From an uncultured Oscillospiraceae bacterium (GTDB lineage: Bacteria; Bacillota; Clostridia; Oscillospirales; Acutalibacteraceae), in NCBI GenBank assembly GCA_949289045.1, contig CASEMN010000012.1:1-64000 (forward strand): DNA of 64,000 bases, in the 5' to 3' direction. The translations under genes were made by a program, and so were the position numbers. Shown one piece after another: positions 8,722 through 17,278 of the stretch. The notes below the pieces were generated by a model. It worked only from the letters and a program-made list of their open reading frames with translations, was not told the DNA's origin and made no database searches. Every line of letters starts with the position of its first letter. The first letter of the stretch is position 1.

Positions 8722-8872
8722 GAGTTCACCTCGCTGGATTAGTAAGTTTTACTTTCTAATAGTAACATATTCTAAATTCACTTTCAATGAAAAATCCGTA
8801 TAATGATATTCGAACAGAAAGTTAGGTTCCGAACAATTTGTATCAGAAATTTCATAGGAAGGAGGTCTGGCA
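8722..8872. promoter_or_regulatory. Divergent control region between lysR and marR-exporter genes
   Basis: The plus-strand promoter of the marR operon has TATAAT at 8799-8804 and a weak -35 (TTCACT about 16 nt upstream). Just downstream, TTCGAACA (near 8809) and TTCCGAACAA (near 8837) form a spaced direct repeat that could be an operator for MarR or LysR. The operator assignment is inference only. Confidence 0.5.
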
Positions 8873-9319
8873 TTGCAACAGAATGTGATGTGGACATTAA
8901 AGCAACTGTACCTTGCTTTGGAGCAACAAGGGAAGCTGCGGTTAAAAAATATTGATTTATCTCCGACGCAGGGTGTTGTGCTGCATTACCTGCTTACCCA
9001 TAAAGAACAGGATATTTACGGAGTAGATCTTCATACAATACTTGGTATCTCAAAGTCCTCTATTTCCTCTACGCTTAAGGCACTAAAGCAAAAAGGTTAT
9101 TTAAAAATGAAAGTAAATCCGCTGGACGACAGAAAGAAACAAATCGTTTTGACTGATAAAGCCTATAATGCGCAACAGCTTATTGACAGCGGTCTGATTG
9201 AACAGGAGAAAATCTTGTATAAAGAGATACCGGAGCAAAGATTGGAGTTTTTGGAGAAGGATCTTGATAAGATGCTTTGCAATTTGAAAAGTGAAATTGA
9301 ACAGGAGGAAAGTGTATGA
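8873..9319 (+). CDS. MarR family transcriptional regulator
   Basis: This 148-residue winged-helix protein fits MarR repressors, which bind as dimers and are released by ligands. The DNA-binding region is at about 45-100 (VDLHTILGISKSSISSTLKA, then the wing KVNPLDDRKKQIVLT). The start is TTG at 8873, chosen because AGGAAGGAGG lies 7 nt before it; an internal ATG five codons later has no better site. The stop overlaps the exporter start by 4 nt (ATGA), so the two are translationally coupled and this regulator most likely controls the exporter operon. Confidence 0.92.
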   Translation: MQQNVMWTLKQLYLALEQQGKLRLKNIDLSPTQGVVLHYLLTHKEQDIYGVDLHTILGISKSSISSTLKALKQKGYLKMKVNPLDDRKKQIVLTDKAYNAQQLIDSGLIEQEKILYKEIPEQRLEFLEKDLDKMLCNLKSEIEQEESV

Positions 9320-11064
9320 TTAAAACATTATTAGCACAGGTGAAGCAGTATAAAACCGCTTCTGTTCTTGCACCGATTTTTACAGCGGGAGAAGTGCTGA
9401 TGGAAGTGCTGATCCCCTTTGTTACCGCCTCAATTATTGATAAGGGAATTGAAGCGGGAGATATCAGCCAAGTTTATCTCTATGGAGGAATTATGCTGGC
9501 TATGGCATTTTTGAGCCTGATATTTGGCGTTCTGGCAGGACGGTATGCAGCGAAGGCCTCATCGGGTTTAGCCTGCAACCTTCGTGATGGCATTTATGAA
9601 AAGGTACAAACTTTTGCTTTTTCCAATATAGATAAGTACAGCACAGCCGGTTTGGTAACCCGTATGACAACCGACGTGACAAACGTACAGAATGCTTACC
9701 AGATGATTTTGAGAATTGCTGTCCGAGCACCGCTTATGCTGGTTTGCAGTATGATAATGTGTTTCTTTATAAGCGTAAAGCTTAGCACGATATTTTTGGT
9801 GGCCATTGTGATTCTGGCTGCTGCACTGATTATTATTATGCTTCGTACTACAAAGGTGTTTAACGAAGTATTCCGCAAATACGATGATTTAAATGCCAGT
9901 GTGCAGGAAAATGTTTCAGCCATTCGTGTAGTAAAAGCGTTTGTACGTGAAAGCCACGAAAACAGCAAATTTAAGAAAGCCGCTGAAAAGCTTTACAGCT
10001 TGTTCGTAAAAGCGGAAAGCAACCTGGCTCTGAACAATCCTGTAATGATGCTGGTCGTCTACGGCTCTATTCTTGCAATTTCATGGTTTGGCGCCCAATT
10101 TATTGTAGCAGGTAACCTGTCTACAGGAAATTTAACAAGTCTGTTCAGTTATGTAATGAGTGTATTGATGTCCCTGATGATGCTCTCTATGATTTTTGTC
10201 ATGATTACTATGAGCGCTGCCAGCGGACGACGTATAGCGGAAGTCCTCAATGAGGTTCCCGATATGTCAAACCCTGAAAAGCCCGAGGAAACAGTGGCGA
10301 ACGGCAGCATAGATTTCAATCATGTAGATTTTTCCTATAAGCACGGCAGCGGTGAAAAAACGCTCCGAGACATTGATATACATATTAATTCCGGCGAGAC
10401 GATCGGTATTATCGGCGGTACCGGCTGCGGTAAGTCAAGTTTAGTCAGCCTTATCAGTCGTTTGTATGATGTTGACAGCGGCAGTGTCTGTGTGGGAGGA
10501 AAGGATGTACGCTCTTACGATATTGAGACGCTGCGAAACCAGGTAGCTGTAGTGCTTCAGAAGAACGTACTGTTTTCCGGTACTATTATGGATAATCTCC
10601 GTTGGGGTAAGGAGGATGCTACACAGGAGGAGTGCATGGAAGCTTGCCGTCTTGCATGTGCCGATGAATTTATTGAACGTTTCCCCGATAGATATAACAC
10701 TTGGATCGAACAAGGAGGCAACAATGTTTCCGGTGGTCAGAAGCAGAGGCTGTGTATAGCCCGAGCTATTTTGAAAAAACCAAAGGTTTTGATTTTGGAC
10801 GATTCCACAAGTGCAGTCGATACAGCTACCGATGCCAAGATTCGAGAAGCCTTTTCAAAGAAGATCCCCGGTACCACAAAGCTGATTGTGGCACAGCGAA
10901 TTTCCAGCGTACAGGATGCCGATCGGATTTTGGTATTGGATAACGGAACTGTCAACGGTTTTGATACTCACGACAATCTTTTGAAAACAAATCAAATTTA
11001 CCGTGAAATATATGAAGCGCAGACCCAGGGCGGCGGAGATTTTGATGAGCCTGTTGCGGAATGA
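9316..11064 (+). CDS. ABC exporter half, non-canonical ATPase subunit
   Basis: The 582-residue protein joins a six-helix ABC membrane domain (about 15-300) with an ATPase domain (about 330-570), the type IV exporter layout used for drugs, lipids or peptides. Walker A is GGTGCGKSS (about 365) and the signature is NVSGGQKQR. Two catalytic positions are altered: the residue after the Walker B Asp is Asp, not Glu (LILDDSTSAVD, about 494), and the H-loop His is Gln (IVAQRISS, about 525). In heterodimeric exporters such as BmrCD and TM287/288 one subunit carries exactly this degenerate site, so this is the partner of the next gene. Confidence 0.92.
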   Translation: MIKTLLAQVKQYKTASVLAPIFTAGEVLMEVLIPFVTASIIDKGIEAGDISQVYLYGGIMLAMAFLSLIFGVLAGRYAAKASSGLACNLRDGIYEKVQTFAFSNIDKYSTAGLVTRMTTDVTNVQNAYQMILRIAVRAPLMLVCSMIMCFFISVKLSTIFLVAIVILAAALIIIMLRTTKVFNEVFRKYDDLNASVQENVSAIRVVKAFVRESHENSKFKKAAEKLYSLFVKAESNLALNNPVMMLVVYGSILAISWFGAQFIVAGNLSTGNLTSLFSYVMSVLMSLMMLSMIFVMITMSAASGRRIAEVLNEVPDMSNPEKPEETVANGSIDFNHVDFSYKHGSGEKTLRDIDIHINSGETIGIIGGTGCGKSSLVSLISRLYDVDSGSVCVGGKDVRSYDIETLRNQVAVVLQKNVLFSGTIMDNLRWGKEDATQEECMEACRLACADEFIERFPDRYNTWIEQGGNNVSGGQKQRLCIARAILKKPKVLILDDSTSAVDTATDAKIREAFSKKIPGTTKLIVAQRISSVQDADRILVLDNGTVNGFDTHDNLLKTNQIYREIYEAQTQGGGDFDEPVAE

Positions 11065-11081
11065 AAGGATGGTGTTAAGGT

Positions 11082-12974
11082 ATGACAGCACAAAAAAACA
11101 GTAAAATGAGTGTTCAGCAGCAGCTCCATGCTATGGGGCGAGTGCTGAAATATATGTTAAAGAATTACAAGTTTTCTTTCTTTATGGTGGTTGTCTGCAT
11201 TCTCGGTTCTGCACTGGCTACTCTTCGCGGTACCTTGTTTATGCAGAGCCTTATTGATGATTATATTGTTCCGTTAACTCAGGCGCAGACGCCGGATTTT
11301 TCTGAGTTGGCGGCAGCTATTGCGTCAGTAGCAATTACCTACTTAATTGGTATTATTTGCGCCTACGGATATAACCGTATTATGGTCAATATCAGCCAAG
11401 GTACAATGCGTAATTTGCGAATTGAACTATTTCAGCATATGGAGTCTCTTCCTATCCGTTACTTTGATACCCATGCACACGGCGATATTATGTCTGTTTA
11501 TACAAATGACGTTGATACTTTACGACAGCTTATTAGCCAAAGTATTCCTCAGGTTATAAACTCCGGTGTGACTATTCTGACTTCGTTTATTAGCATGTTC
11601 GTTCTGGATATTCCTCTTACAATTATTACTTTGGCTATCATTGGTATAATGTTATATGTCACCTCAAAGATTGCCGCAAAATCCTCTGTTTATTTTGCGA
11701 AACAGCAGAAAGATTTAGGTGCGGTAAATGGCTTTATTGAAGAGATGATGGATGGGCAGAAAGTTGTTAAGGTGTTCTGCCATGAGGATAAAAGTTTGGA
11801 GCAATTCCGTAAACTGAACGATGAACTGAGGGATAGTGCAGATAAAGCCAATACTTTCTCAAACATCAGTATGCCTGTAAACATGAACTTAGGCAATGTA
11901 AGTTACGTGCTTTGTGCGGTAGTTGGTGCGATTTTTGCACTAAATGGATATTTGGGTCTGACGCTTGGAACGCTGGTTTCATTCCTGACTCTGAATAAGA
12001 ACTCTACACAACCGGTAAGTCAAATCAGCCAGCAGCTTAACAGCATTGCAATGGCAATGGCCGGTGCACAGAGAATTTTTGACATGATGGATGAACAGCC
12101 TGAGGAAGACAATGGCTATGTGGAGTTAGTTAATGCAAAAGAAAATTCGGACGGCAGCCTGACTGAATCCGAGGAGCGTACCAATGTATGGGCCTGGAAA
12201 CATCGCCATAAGGCGGACGGTACAATTACTTACACAAAACTGGAAGGTGACATTACCTTTGATGATGTAGACTTCGGCTATGAAGAAGGTAAGATTGTCC
12301 TTCACAATATTAAGCTGTATGCAACACCCGGACAAAAAATCGCTTTTGTAGGTTCAACAGGTGCCGGTAAAACTACAATTACAAACCTTATCAACCGTTT
12401 CTACGACATCGCCGATGGAAAAATTCGTTATGATGGCATCAACATCAATAAGATTAAAAAATCAGATCTGCGACGCTCTTTGGGTATTGTGCTTCAGGAT
12501 ACCCACTTGTTTACAGGAACCGTTATGGATAACATACGATACGGACGTTTGGATGCCACCGATGAGGAGTGTATTGCAGCGGCAAAACTTGCCAATGCAG
12601 ATGGATTTATTCGCCGTTTGCCGGATGGCTACCAGACGTTACTTACCGGCGATGGCTCCAACCTAAGTCAGGGTCAGCGTCAGTTGTTAGCGATTGCACG
12701 TGCTGCTGTGGCCGATCCTCCTGTATTGATTCTGGATGAAGCAACATCCTCTATTGACACACGTACTGAAACCTTGGTACAGGAGGGCATGGACAGCCTG
12801 ATGAATGGACGTACCACTTTTGTCATTGCTCATCGTCTGTCTACGGTTAAAAATGCTGATTGTATTATGGTTTTGGAGCAGGGCCGTATTATTGAACGCG
12901 GAACCCATGAGCAACTTATTGAGGAAAAGGGCAGATATTATCAGCTTTATACTGGAAACGCTATCAGCGCATAA
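11082..12974 (+). CDS. ABC exporter half, catalytic ATPase subunit
   Basis: The 630-residue partner has a six-helix membrane domain (about 30-330) and an ATPase domain (about 395-625). Its catalytic residues are canonical: Walker A GSTGAGKTT (about 424), signature NLSQGQRQL, Walker B LILDEATSSID (about 551) and H-loop IAHRLSTV (about 581). Its own signature motif would complete the degenerate site of the upstream subunit in a heterodimer. Residues about 345-385 form an insert between domains with many charged residues, seen in the larger subunit of such pairs. It starts 17 nt after the first half and ends at a strong terminator. A multidrug exporter is likely given the MarR regulator; the substrate is unproven. 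Confidence 0.92.
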   Translation: MTAQKNSKMSVQQQLHAMGRVLKYMLKNYKFSFFMVVVCILGSALATLRGTLFMQSLIDDYIVPLTQAQTPDFSELAAAIASVAITYLIGIICAYGYNRIMVNISQGTMRNLRIELFQHMESLPIRYFDTHAHGDIMSVYTNDVDTLRQLISQSIPQVINSGVTILTSFISMFVLDIPLTIITLAIIGIMLYVTSKIAAKSSVYFAKQQKDLGAVNGFIEEMMDGQKVVKVFCHEDKSLEQFRKLNDELRDSADKANTFSNISMPVNMNLGNVSYVLCAVVGAIFALNGYLGLTLGTLVSFLTLNKNSTQPVSQISQQLNSIAMAMAGAQRIFDMMDEQPEEDNGYVELVNAKENSDGSLTESEERTNVWAWKHRHKADGTITYTKLEGDITFDDVDFGYEEGKIVLHNIKLYATPGQKIAFVGSTGAGKTTITNLINRFYDIADGKIRYDGININKIKKSDLRRSLGIVLQDTHLFTGTVMDNIRYGRLDATDEECIAAAKLANADGFIRRLPDGYQTLLTGDGSNLSQGQRQLLAIARAAVADPPVLILDEATSSIDTRTETLVQEGMDSLMNGRTTFVIAHRLSTVKNADCIMVLEQGRIIERGTHEQLIEEKGRYYQLYTGNAISA

Positions 12975-12980
12975 AATAAC

Positions 12981-13020
12981 AATAAGAGCCAGCTTGTACT
13001 TGCACAGGCTGGCTCTTATT
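12981..13020 (+). terminator. Terminator of the marR-ABC exporter operon
   Basis: A 13-bp perfect stem (arms 12981-12993 and 13008-13020) follows the exporter stop codon within 10 nt. The remaining roughly 150 bp up to the convergent methyltransferase gene shows no further structure. Confidence 0.8.
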
Positions 13021-13175
13021 GTTTAAAGTTGTTTAAATGCTTTTGTTACGTCTGCTTTATATTAATTAGCAGTTAGACCGCTTTTTATTTTTGCTCTTAG
13101 CGGAATTATATTTTGGTTTTTCAATAATATCGTGTTTTCACTTTAGAGAGATATATAGCTCAGAAAAATAGACTT

Positions 13176-14357
13176 TTATTTTGCGTTGAGCTTTGATAAA
13201 AGTACTACCGTCTCTACATGTGCCGTAAAGGGGAACATATCAACGGGCTTTATTTTCTTAACCTTATATCCATTCTTTGTAAGGAAAAATAAATCACGCC
13301 GCTGGGTTTCAGGGTTACAGGATATATATACAATCCTTTCGGGAGAAAGGGTTATCGCTGATGCAAGGAATTTTTTGTCGCTTCCCGCTCTGGGAGGGTC
13401 CATAAACAGTACGTCGGCTTTTTCTCCGGAATGGACAAAGTCCTCCATGAAATCGCCTGCGTCACAGGGATAGAATTCAATGTTTTCAACGTTGTTAAGT
13501 TTGGCGTTTTTTTCAGCATCAGCTATTGCGTCAGTGTTGGAATCAGCTCCGATAACACGTTTTGCGGTCGAGCTTGCGGCAATGCCGATTGTGCCTATTC
13601 CGCAGTAAGCGTCAATTACGGTTTCATTGCCCGTAAGACCCGCAAAGGAAATTGCAGTTTCATAAAGGACCTGAGTCTGTACAGGGTTTACCTGATAAAA
13701 AGAGCGGGGTGAAATTATAAATTTTTTCCCGCAGAGGATATCGGTAATTGTGCCGCTGCCGTAAACAGTGCGGCTTTCATTGCCTAAAACCAGCTTGCGT
13801 TTACTTTTGCTTATGTTTATTACGATTGTTGTAATTTCGGGACAGTGGCTGAGAATTGCGTTAATAAAGCTTGTTTCGTTCTTTAGTTTATCTTCATTTA
13901 GTACAATCACCGTCATGATTTCATTTGTGGCAAATCCGCGGCGTATGAGAACATGGCGCAGTATTCCGGTTTTAGTTTCGGGATTATAAGCTTTTATCTT
14001 AAAACTGGAGGCAAGACGTGTTATTTCGGAAATTATTCTGTTTGAAATTTCATCCTGAATCATGCAGCCCTGAACGGGTATGGTTTTCCCTGTTTTTGAT
14101 TGATAAATGCCGGAAAAAAGCTTTCCGTGAAGATTTATAAATGAAGCCTGAGCTTTGTTGCGGTAATGGCAGGGAGTTTTCATTCCGATAATTTTTCCCA
14201 CTTTTCCAAAATCGCTTAACAGTCTGTTGACCACCGACTGCTTGAATTTTAGCTGTCTTTCGTAGTCCATATTCTGCAAGCTGCATCCGCCGCATTTTTT
14301 ATGGTACGGGCATTGATTTTCTATTGGAATTTTTTTCTTTTCTTTATCCGCTTTCAT
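13176..14357 (-). CDS. RlmD/RumA-type RNA uracil-5-methyltransferase lacking TRAM
   Basis: The family methylates C5 of a uridine in 23S rRNA or tRNA using SAM. The 393-residue protein carries the Fe-S cluster motif CPYHKKCGGCSLQ (about 16-28), the substrate region FYQVNPVQT, the SAM motif IDAYCGIGTIG, FMDPPRAG and the nucleophile motif YISCNPET. The N-terminal TRAM RNA-binding domain of classical RumA is absent: the Fe-S motif begins after only 15 residues. AAGAGGT precedes the ATG. It follows the RsmF-like gene by 15 bp on the same strand. A second, TRAM-containing paralogue lies 3 kb away, so the two probably modify different sites. Confidence 0.9.
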   Translation of the reverse strand: MKADKEKKKIPIENQCPYHKKCGGCSLQNMDYERQLKFKQSVVNRLLSDFGKVGKIIGMKTPCHYRNKAQASFINLHGKLFSGIYQSKTGKTIPVQGCMIQDEISNRIISEITRLASSFKIKAYNPETKTGILRHVLIRRGFATNEIMTVIVLNEDKLKNETSFINAILSHCPEITTIVINISKSKRKLVLGNESRTVYGSGTITDILCGKKFIISPRSFYQVNPVQTQVLYETAISFAGLTGNETVIDAYCGIGTIGIAASSTAKRVIGADSNTDAIADAEKNAKLNNVENIEFYPCDAGDFMEDFVHSGEKADVLFMDPPRAGSDKKFLASAITLSPERIVYISCNPETQRRDLFFLTKNGYKVKKIKPVDMFPFTAHVETVVLLSKLNAK

Positions 14358-14372
14358 AAAAATACCTCTTGT

Positions 14373-15737
14373 TTAAAGACTTCTTCTAAGTCCCTTAGGA
14401 TAATGGTTTTTAATAATTCCGCCTGCTGCTTTACCCCATCCAGTGGTATATCCGTTTACCGAAATAAGACACCAGCCTTTTAAATCTCCGGCGGGAATGG
14501 TTTCACCTCTGAGATAGGCAAAAATTTCTTTATCGTCAGCGCTAAGTTCTGCACACTGTACGGCATTCTGAGGACTTAAAGCCATTGCAAGGGAGTGACT
14601 GGGCTCAAATCGATTTTTCTTTACCGTTCCAAGATGAAGCCCAAAGCGCAGAACCTTTATTCCGTCAAGGGAGGGGAGAAACTCAGGTATAATGTAAAGA
14701 TTTTCTCCAAATGCCGAAATTTCTCCCTCCGGAGGATTTTTCAAAAATTCATCTGCAAAAGCTTTGTAAAGCTTTTCGTATTCTTTTGGACACGGCGGGA
14801 TGATACTCTGACGGTATGTCTTTTCGTTTTCGCCGTCCTTTCTAAGTACAGCTGCAAAGTGACCCTCGCCTTCAGTCAGATGAGGCCATATGCGGAAAGT
14901 GAAGAAAGCTCTTTCATCATTTTCTGCAAGCTCCGGCCTGCCATGAGAAATAAAAGGAGGAGCATCAGTCTTTTCTATTGAAAACTCAGGATGTTCATTT
15001 AAAAAGCCTATTATCATTCTTTCATTTTCTTCGGGTGAAAAGGTGCAGGTTGAATAGACAAGTCTGCCTCCGGGACGAAGCATTGCCGCTGCATTATCCA
15101 GTATCTCTTTTTGACGGACAGCACATTTAATTACGTTTTCTTCGCTCCACTGTGCTATGGCTTCCTCATCTTTACGGAACATTCCTTCGCCTGAGCAGGG
15201 AGCGTCAACTAAAATTCTGTCAAAAAACTCAGGGAATTTTTTAAGTAGCCTGTCGGAGCTTTCATTTGTGACAACTGCGTTTTTTATACCCATACGTTCA
15301 ACATTGGATGAAAGTATGGCGGCTCTTTTGGGATGAATTTCGTTAGCTACAAGGAGCCCTTGGCCTTTCATATCGGCGGCGATTTTAGTTGTCTTTCCTC
15401 CGGGAGCAGCACAAAGGTCAAGGATACATTCCCCCGGCTGAGCCTTTAAAAGTTCTGCGGGAACCATTGCGCTGGGCTCCTGAATATAATATGCCCCTGC
15501 CTCATGGAAAGGTCTTTTGCCGGGCTTCATTGTGTCGGGGTAAAAATATCCGTCATAAGTCCAAGGAACAGGGGAGAGCTTTTCACCTAAAACGGAGAAA
15601 AGCTTTTCACTGTCACCTTTAAGAGTGTTTATACGCAGCGCAGATTTTCTTTTTTCGTCATATGACCTTATAAAACTTTCGTATTCATCGCCAAGTATCA
15701 GCTGCATTTTTTCACAAAATTTAATTGGGAGCTCCAT
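14373..15737 (-). CDS. RsmF/NSUN-type rRNA cytosine-5-methyltransferase
   Basis: This 454-residue enzyme belongs to the Nol1/Nop2/Sun class that makes 5-methylcytosine in rRNA with SAM. Visible motifs are the SAM site LDLCAAPGGKTTK (about 107-119), the Cys motif VDAPCSGEGMFRKDE, and the catalytic TC in VYSTCTFSPEEN. A C-terminal region of about 170 residues after the catalytic core (ending SVNGYTTGWGKAAGG) matches the extra RNA-binding part of RsmF-like Firmicute enzymes. AAAGGA precedes the ATG. It is the first gene of a two-gene unit with the TRAM-less RlmD homologue. Confidence 0.9.
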   Translation of the reverse strand: MELPIKFCEKMQLILGDEYESFIRSYDEKRKSALRINTLKGDSEKLFSVLGEKLSPVPWTYDGYFYPDTMKPGKRPFHEAGAYYIQEPSAMVPAELLKAQPGECILDLCAAPGGKTTKIAADMKGQGLLVANEIHPKRAAILSSNVERMGIKNAVVTNESSDRLLKKFPEFFDRILVDAPCSGEGMFRKDEEAIAQWSEENVIKCAVRQKEILDNAAAMLRPGGRLVYSTCTFSPEENERMIIGFLNEHPEFSIEKTDAPPFISHGRPELAENDERAFFTFRIWPHLTEGEGHFAAVLRKDGENEKTYRQSIIPPCPKEYEKLYKAFADEFLKNPPEGEISAFGENLYIIPEFLPSLDGIKVLRFGLHLGTVKKNRFEPSHSLAMALSPQNAVQCAELSADDKEIFAYLRGETIPAGDLKGWCLISVNGYTTGWGKAAGGIIKNHYPKGLRRSL

Positions 15738-15765
15738 TTTTCACTGTCCTTTTATAAAAATTAAG

Positions 15766-16314
15766 TTAGTATAATTTGTTTCCCTGAGCATCGAGAAAGG
15801 CATAAGCGGTGGGGAGAAGTTCATTATAATAAATAAACGGATATGCATTTTCGTCTATGTTTATTTCTTTAGTTGAGTTACTGTCTGTTATTTTCAATGT
15901 GCGGCATTTGGGATTATTGACTATAAAAGAATATCCGCCTTCCCATTGCAAAACGTAATCATCCTCTCCGCCTCTTGATAAAGGGTCGTATATACGATTA
16001 AAAACGTATTCATCTTCGCCGACGACTTCACATTCCATGGGCAGATAATAATGGGCCTGATATTCATTTCCTGATATAAACCACGCAAGCATCACATTAG
16101 ATGAGGAAAAGAATTTACGCTTATCTTCTGCCGTTGTATCTTTACCCACATAATATGTCACTCTTGGACAATTTCTCGGTGTAAGAAAATTCGGCAGTCT
16201 ATCTTCATCAATTGCCCACACAAGTCCAAGCTTTTTATCCAAATCATCACGAGTGGGTGTTCTGGGGAAGAATTCGCTTATATCACTTTCTTCGCTGACG
16301 TGGAATAGTCTCAT
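15766..16314 (-). CDS. DUF6886-like protein of unknown function
   Basis: The 182-residue soluble protein opens with MRLFHVSEESDISEF and contains VWAIDEDRLPNFLTPRNCP, which resembles the DUF6886 family as I remember it; this identification is tentative. No signal peptide or membrane helix is present. It has many aromatic residues and acidic loops. GGAGAT lies close before the ATG. It is separate from the methyltransferase genes that follow by 28 bp on the same strand and could be co-transcribed with them. Function unknown. Confidence 0.72.
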   Translation of the reverse strand: MRLFHVSEESDISEFFPRTPTRDDLDKKLGLVWAIDEDRLPNFLTPRNCPRVTYYVGKDTTAEDKRKFFSSSNVMLAWFISGNEYQAHYYLPMECEVVGEDEYVFNRIYDPLSRGGEDDYVLQWEGGYSFIVNNPKCRTLKITDSNSTKEINIDENAYPFIYYNELLPTAYAFLDAQGNKLY

Positions 16315-16438
16315 GGTTTTATCTCCAATAAATTGTTGGTTTCTTAAATCGACATAAGGTTTTTTGTCGAAGGTGGTGGGTAATTAAATATCTCATCGCT
16401 TTCTTTCGAGTATGTGAAGGAGGATGTATACGGTTTCT

Positions 16439-17083
16439 TCATACGCTTTTTTGCTTATTCTCAGTCTTTTTAATCAGCTTTATTATTTGTTTAGACAGTA
16501 ATCCGACAAAAATAGCTGCGGCGATGGTACCTTCCCGTACACCTAAAATTTTTCCCTGTGAAATAAGTCCGATTAAAACAGCCGTCAATACCAGCGTTAC
16601 GTCAAAACATACTTTAATGTTTCCGAATTTAAAGTTGGAAACTTGGCATATTGCAAGCACCAAACCTTCTCCGGCCAAAGTTACAACGTTAGCCATTACT
16701 TCAATACTTACCCCGATAGCCACTAAAATAATGCCGATTATACAAAGAACCCATTGGGTGAAATAAGAAGAATAGGTAATACCTTTAAGGCAGTAAACCG
16801 CAATATCTGTCATCACTCCGAAAACCAGTGCAACGGGAAGCTGCAAAAGCTGTATAGGTTTGTATTTTTTTCTTAAAATCAATATTTGAAGAAAAATAAA
16901 CACACAGTGCATTATAATGGTGGCGGTGCCAACAGTTATAGGAGAAATAAGGCTTACCGTATAGGGTACGCTGGAAATAGGCGATGTGCCAAGATTACCT
17001 ACAATGGAAAATCCCACTCCGAAAGCCATAATAAGCAGTCCTAAAAACAAATAAAGATATCTTTTTAAATATTCGATTTTCAA
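16439..17083 (-). CDS. YczE/YitT-type multi-pass membrane protein
   Basis: The product has five or six hydrophobic helices and the family hallmark GNLGTSPISSVPYTVSLI near the N-terminus. It matches the YczE/YyaS/YitT group (DUF6198-like), whose function is not established. I prefer the TTG at 17083 as start (214 residues): AAAGG precedes it by about 10 nt and homologues begin at this point. An upstream in-frame ATG at 17101 would add six residues but sits in a hairpin and has no ribosome site. The C-terminus is Lys-rich. It has its own promoter and a structured leader. Confidence 0.82.
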   Translation of the reverse strand: MKIEYLKRYLYLFLGLLIMAFGVGFSIVGNLGTSPISSVPYTVSLISPITVGTATIIMHCVFIFLQILILRKKYKPIQLLQLPVALVFGVMTDIAVYCLKGITYSSYFTQWVLCIIGIILVAIGVSIEVMANVVTLAGEGLVLAICQVSNFKFGNIKVCFDVTLVLTAVLIGLISQGKILGVREGTIAAAIFVGLLSKQIIKLIKKTENKQKSV

Positions 17084-17104
17084 ATAATTACAACCTTTCA
17101 TCTA

Positions 17105-17251
17105 AATCATATAATTAGATGAAAAGGGAATCGCCCTTGTTTCGTGGAAGATGTGGTACCATCCACGAAGGCTCAACGGGAATTATTTTATCATTCATTC
17201 AATACCATATCGATTCATTTTAAATTTATTCAAAGCTTATTATATTGTCAA
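17105..17251 (-). promoter_or_regulatory. Promoter and structured leader of the YczE-type gene
   Basis: On the minus strand TTGACA (17251-17246), 17 nt, then TAAATT (17228-17223) gives a plausible promoter. The leader then holds a hairpin with arms CTTCGTGGA/TCCACGAA (about 17170-17141) enclosing TGGTACCA, a short AAGGG/CCCTT hairpin (about 17137-17123) and TTCATCTA/TAGATGAA (about 17122-17096) just before the start. The fold is seen; a regulatory role is inferred. Confidence 0.45.
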
Positions 17252-17278
17252 ATCCTCCTTTAGACTAAGGTCAAACCT

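Noticed and set aside
17105..17251. T-box riboswitch before the YczE-type gene (TGGTACC present)
   Set aside because: The leader is only about 130 nt, lacks a specifier domain and the full T-box motif, and the gene is not an amino-acid or tRNA gene.
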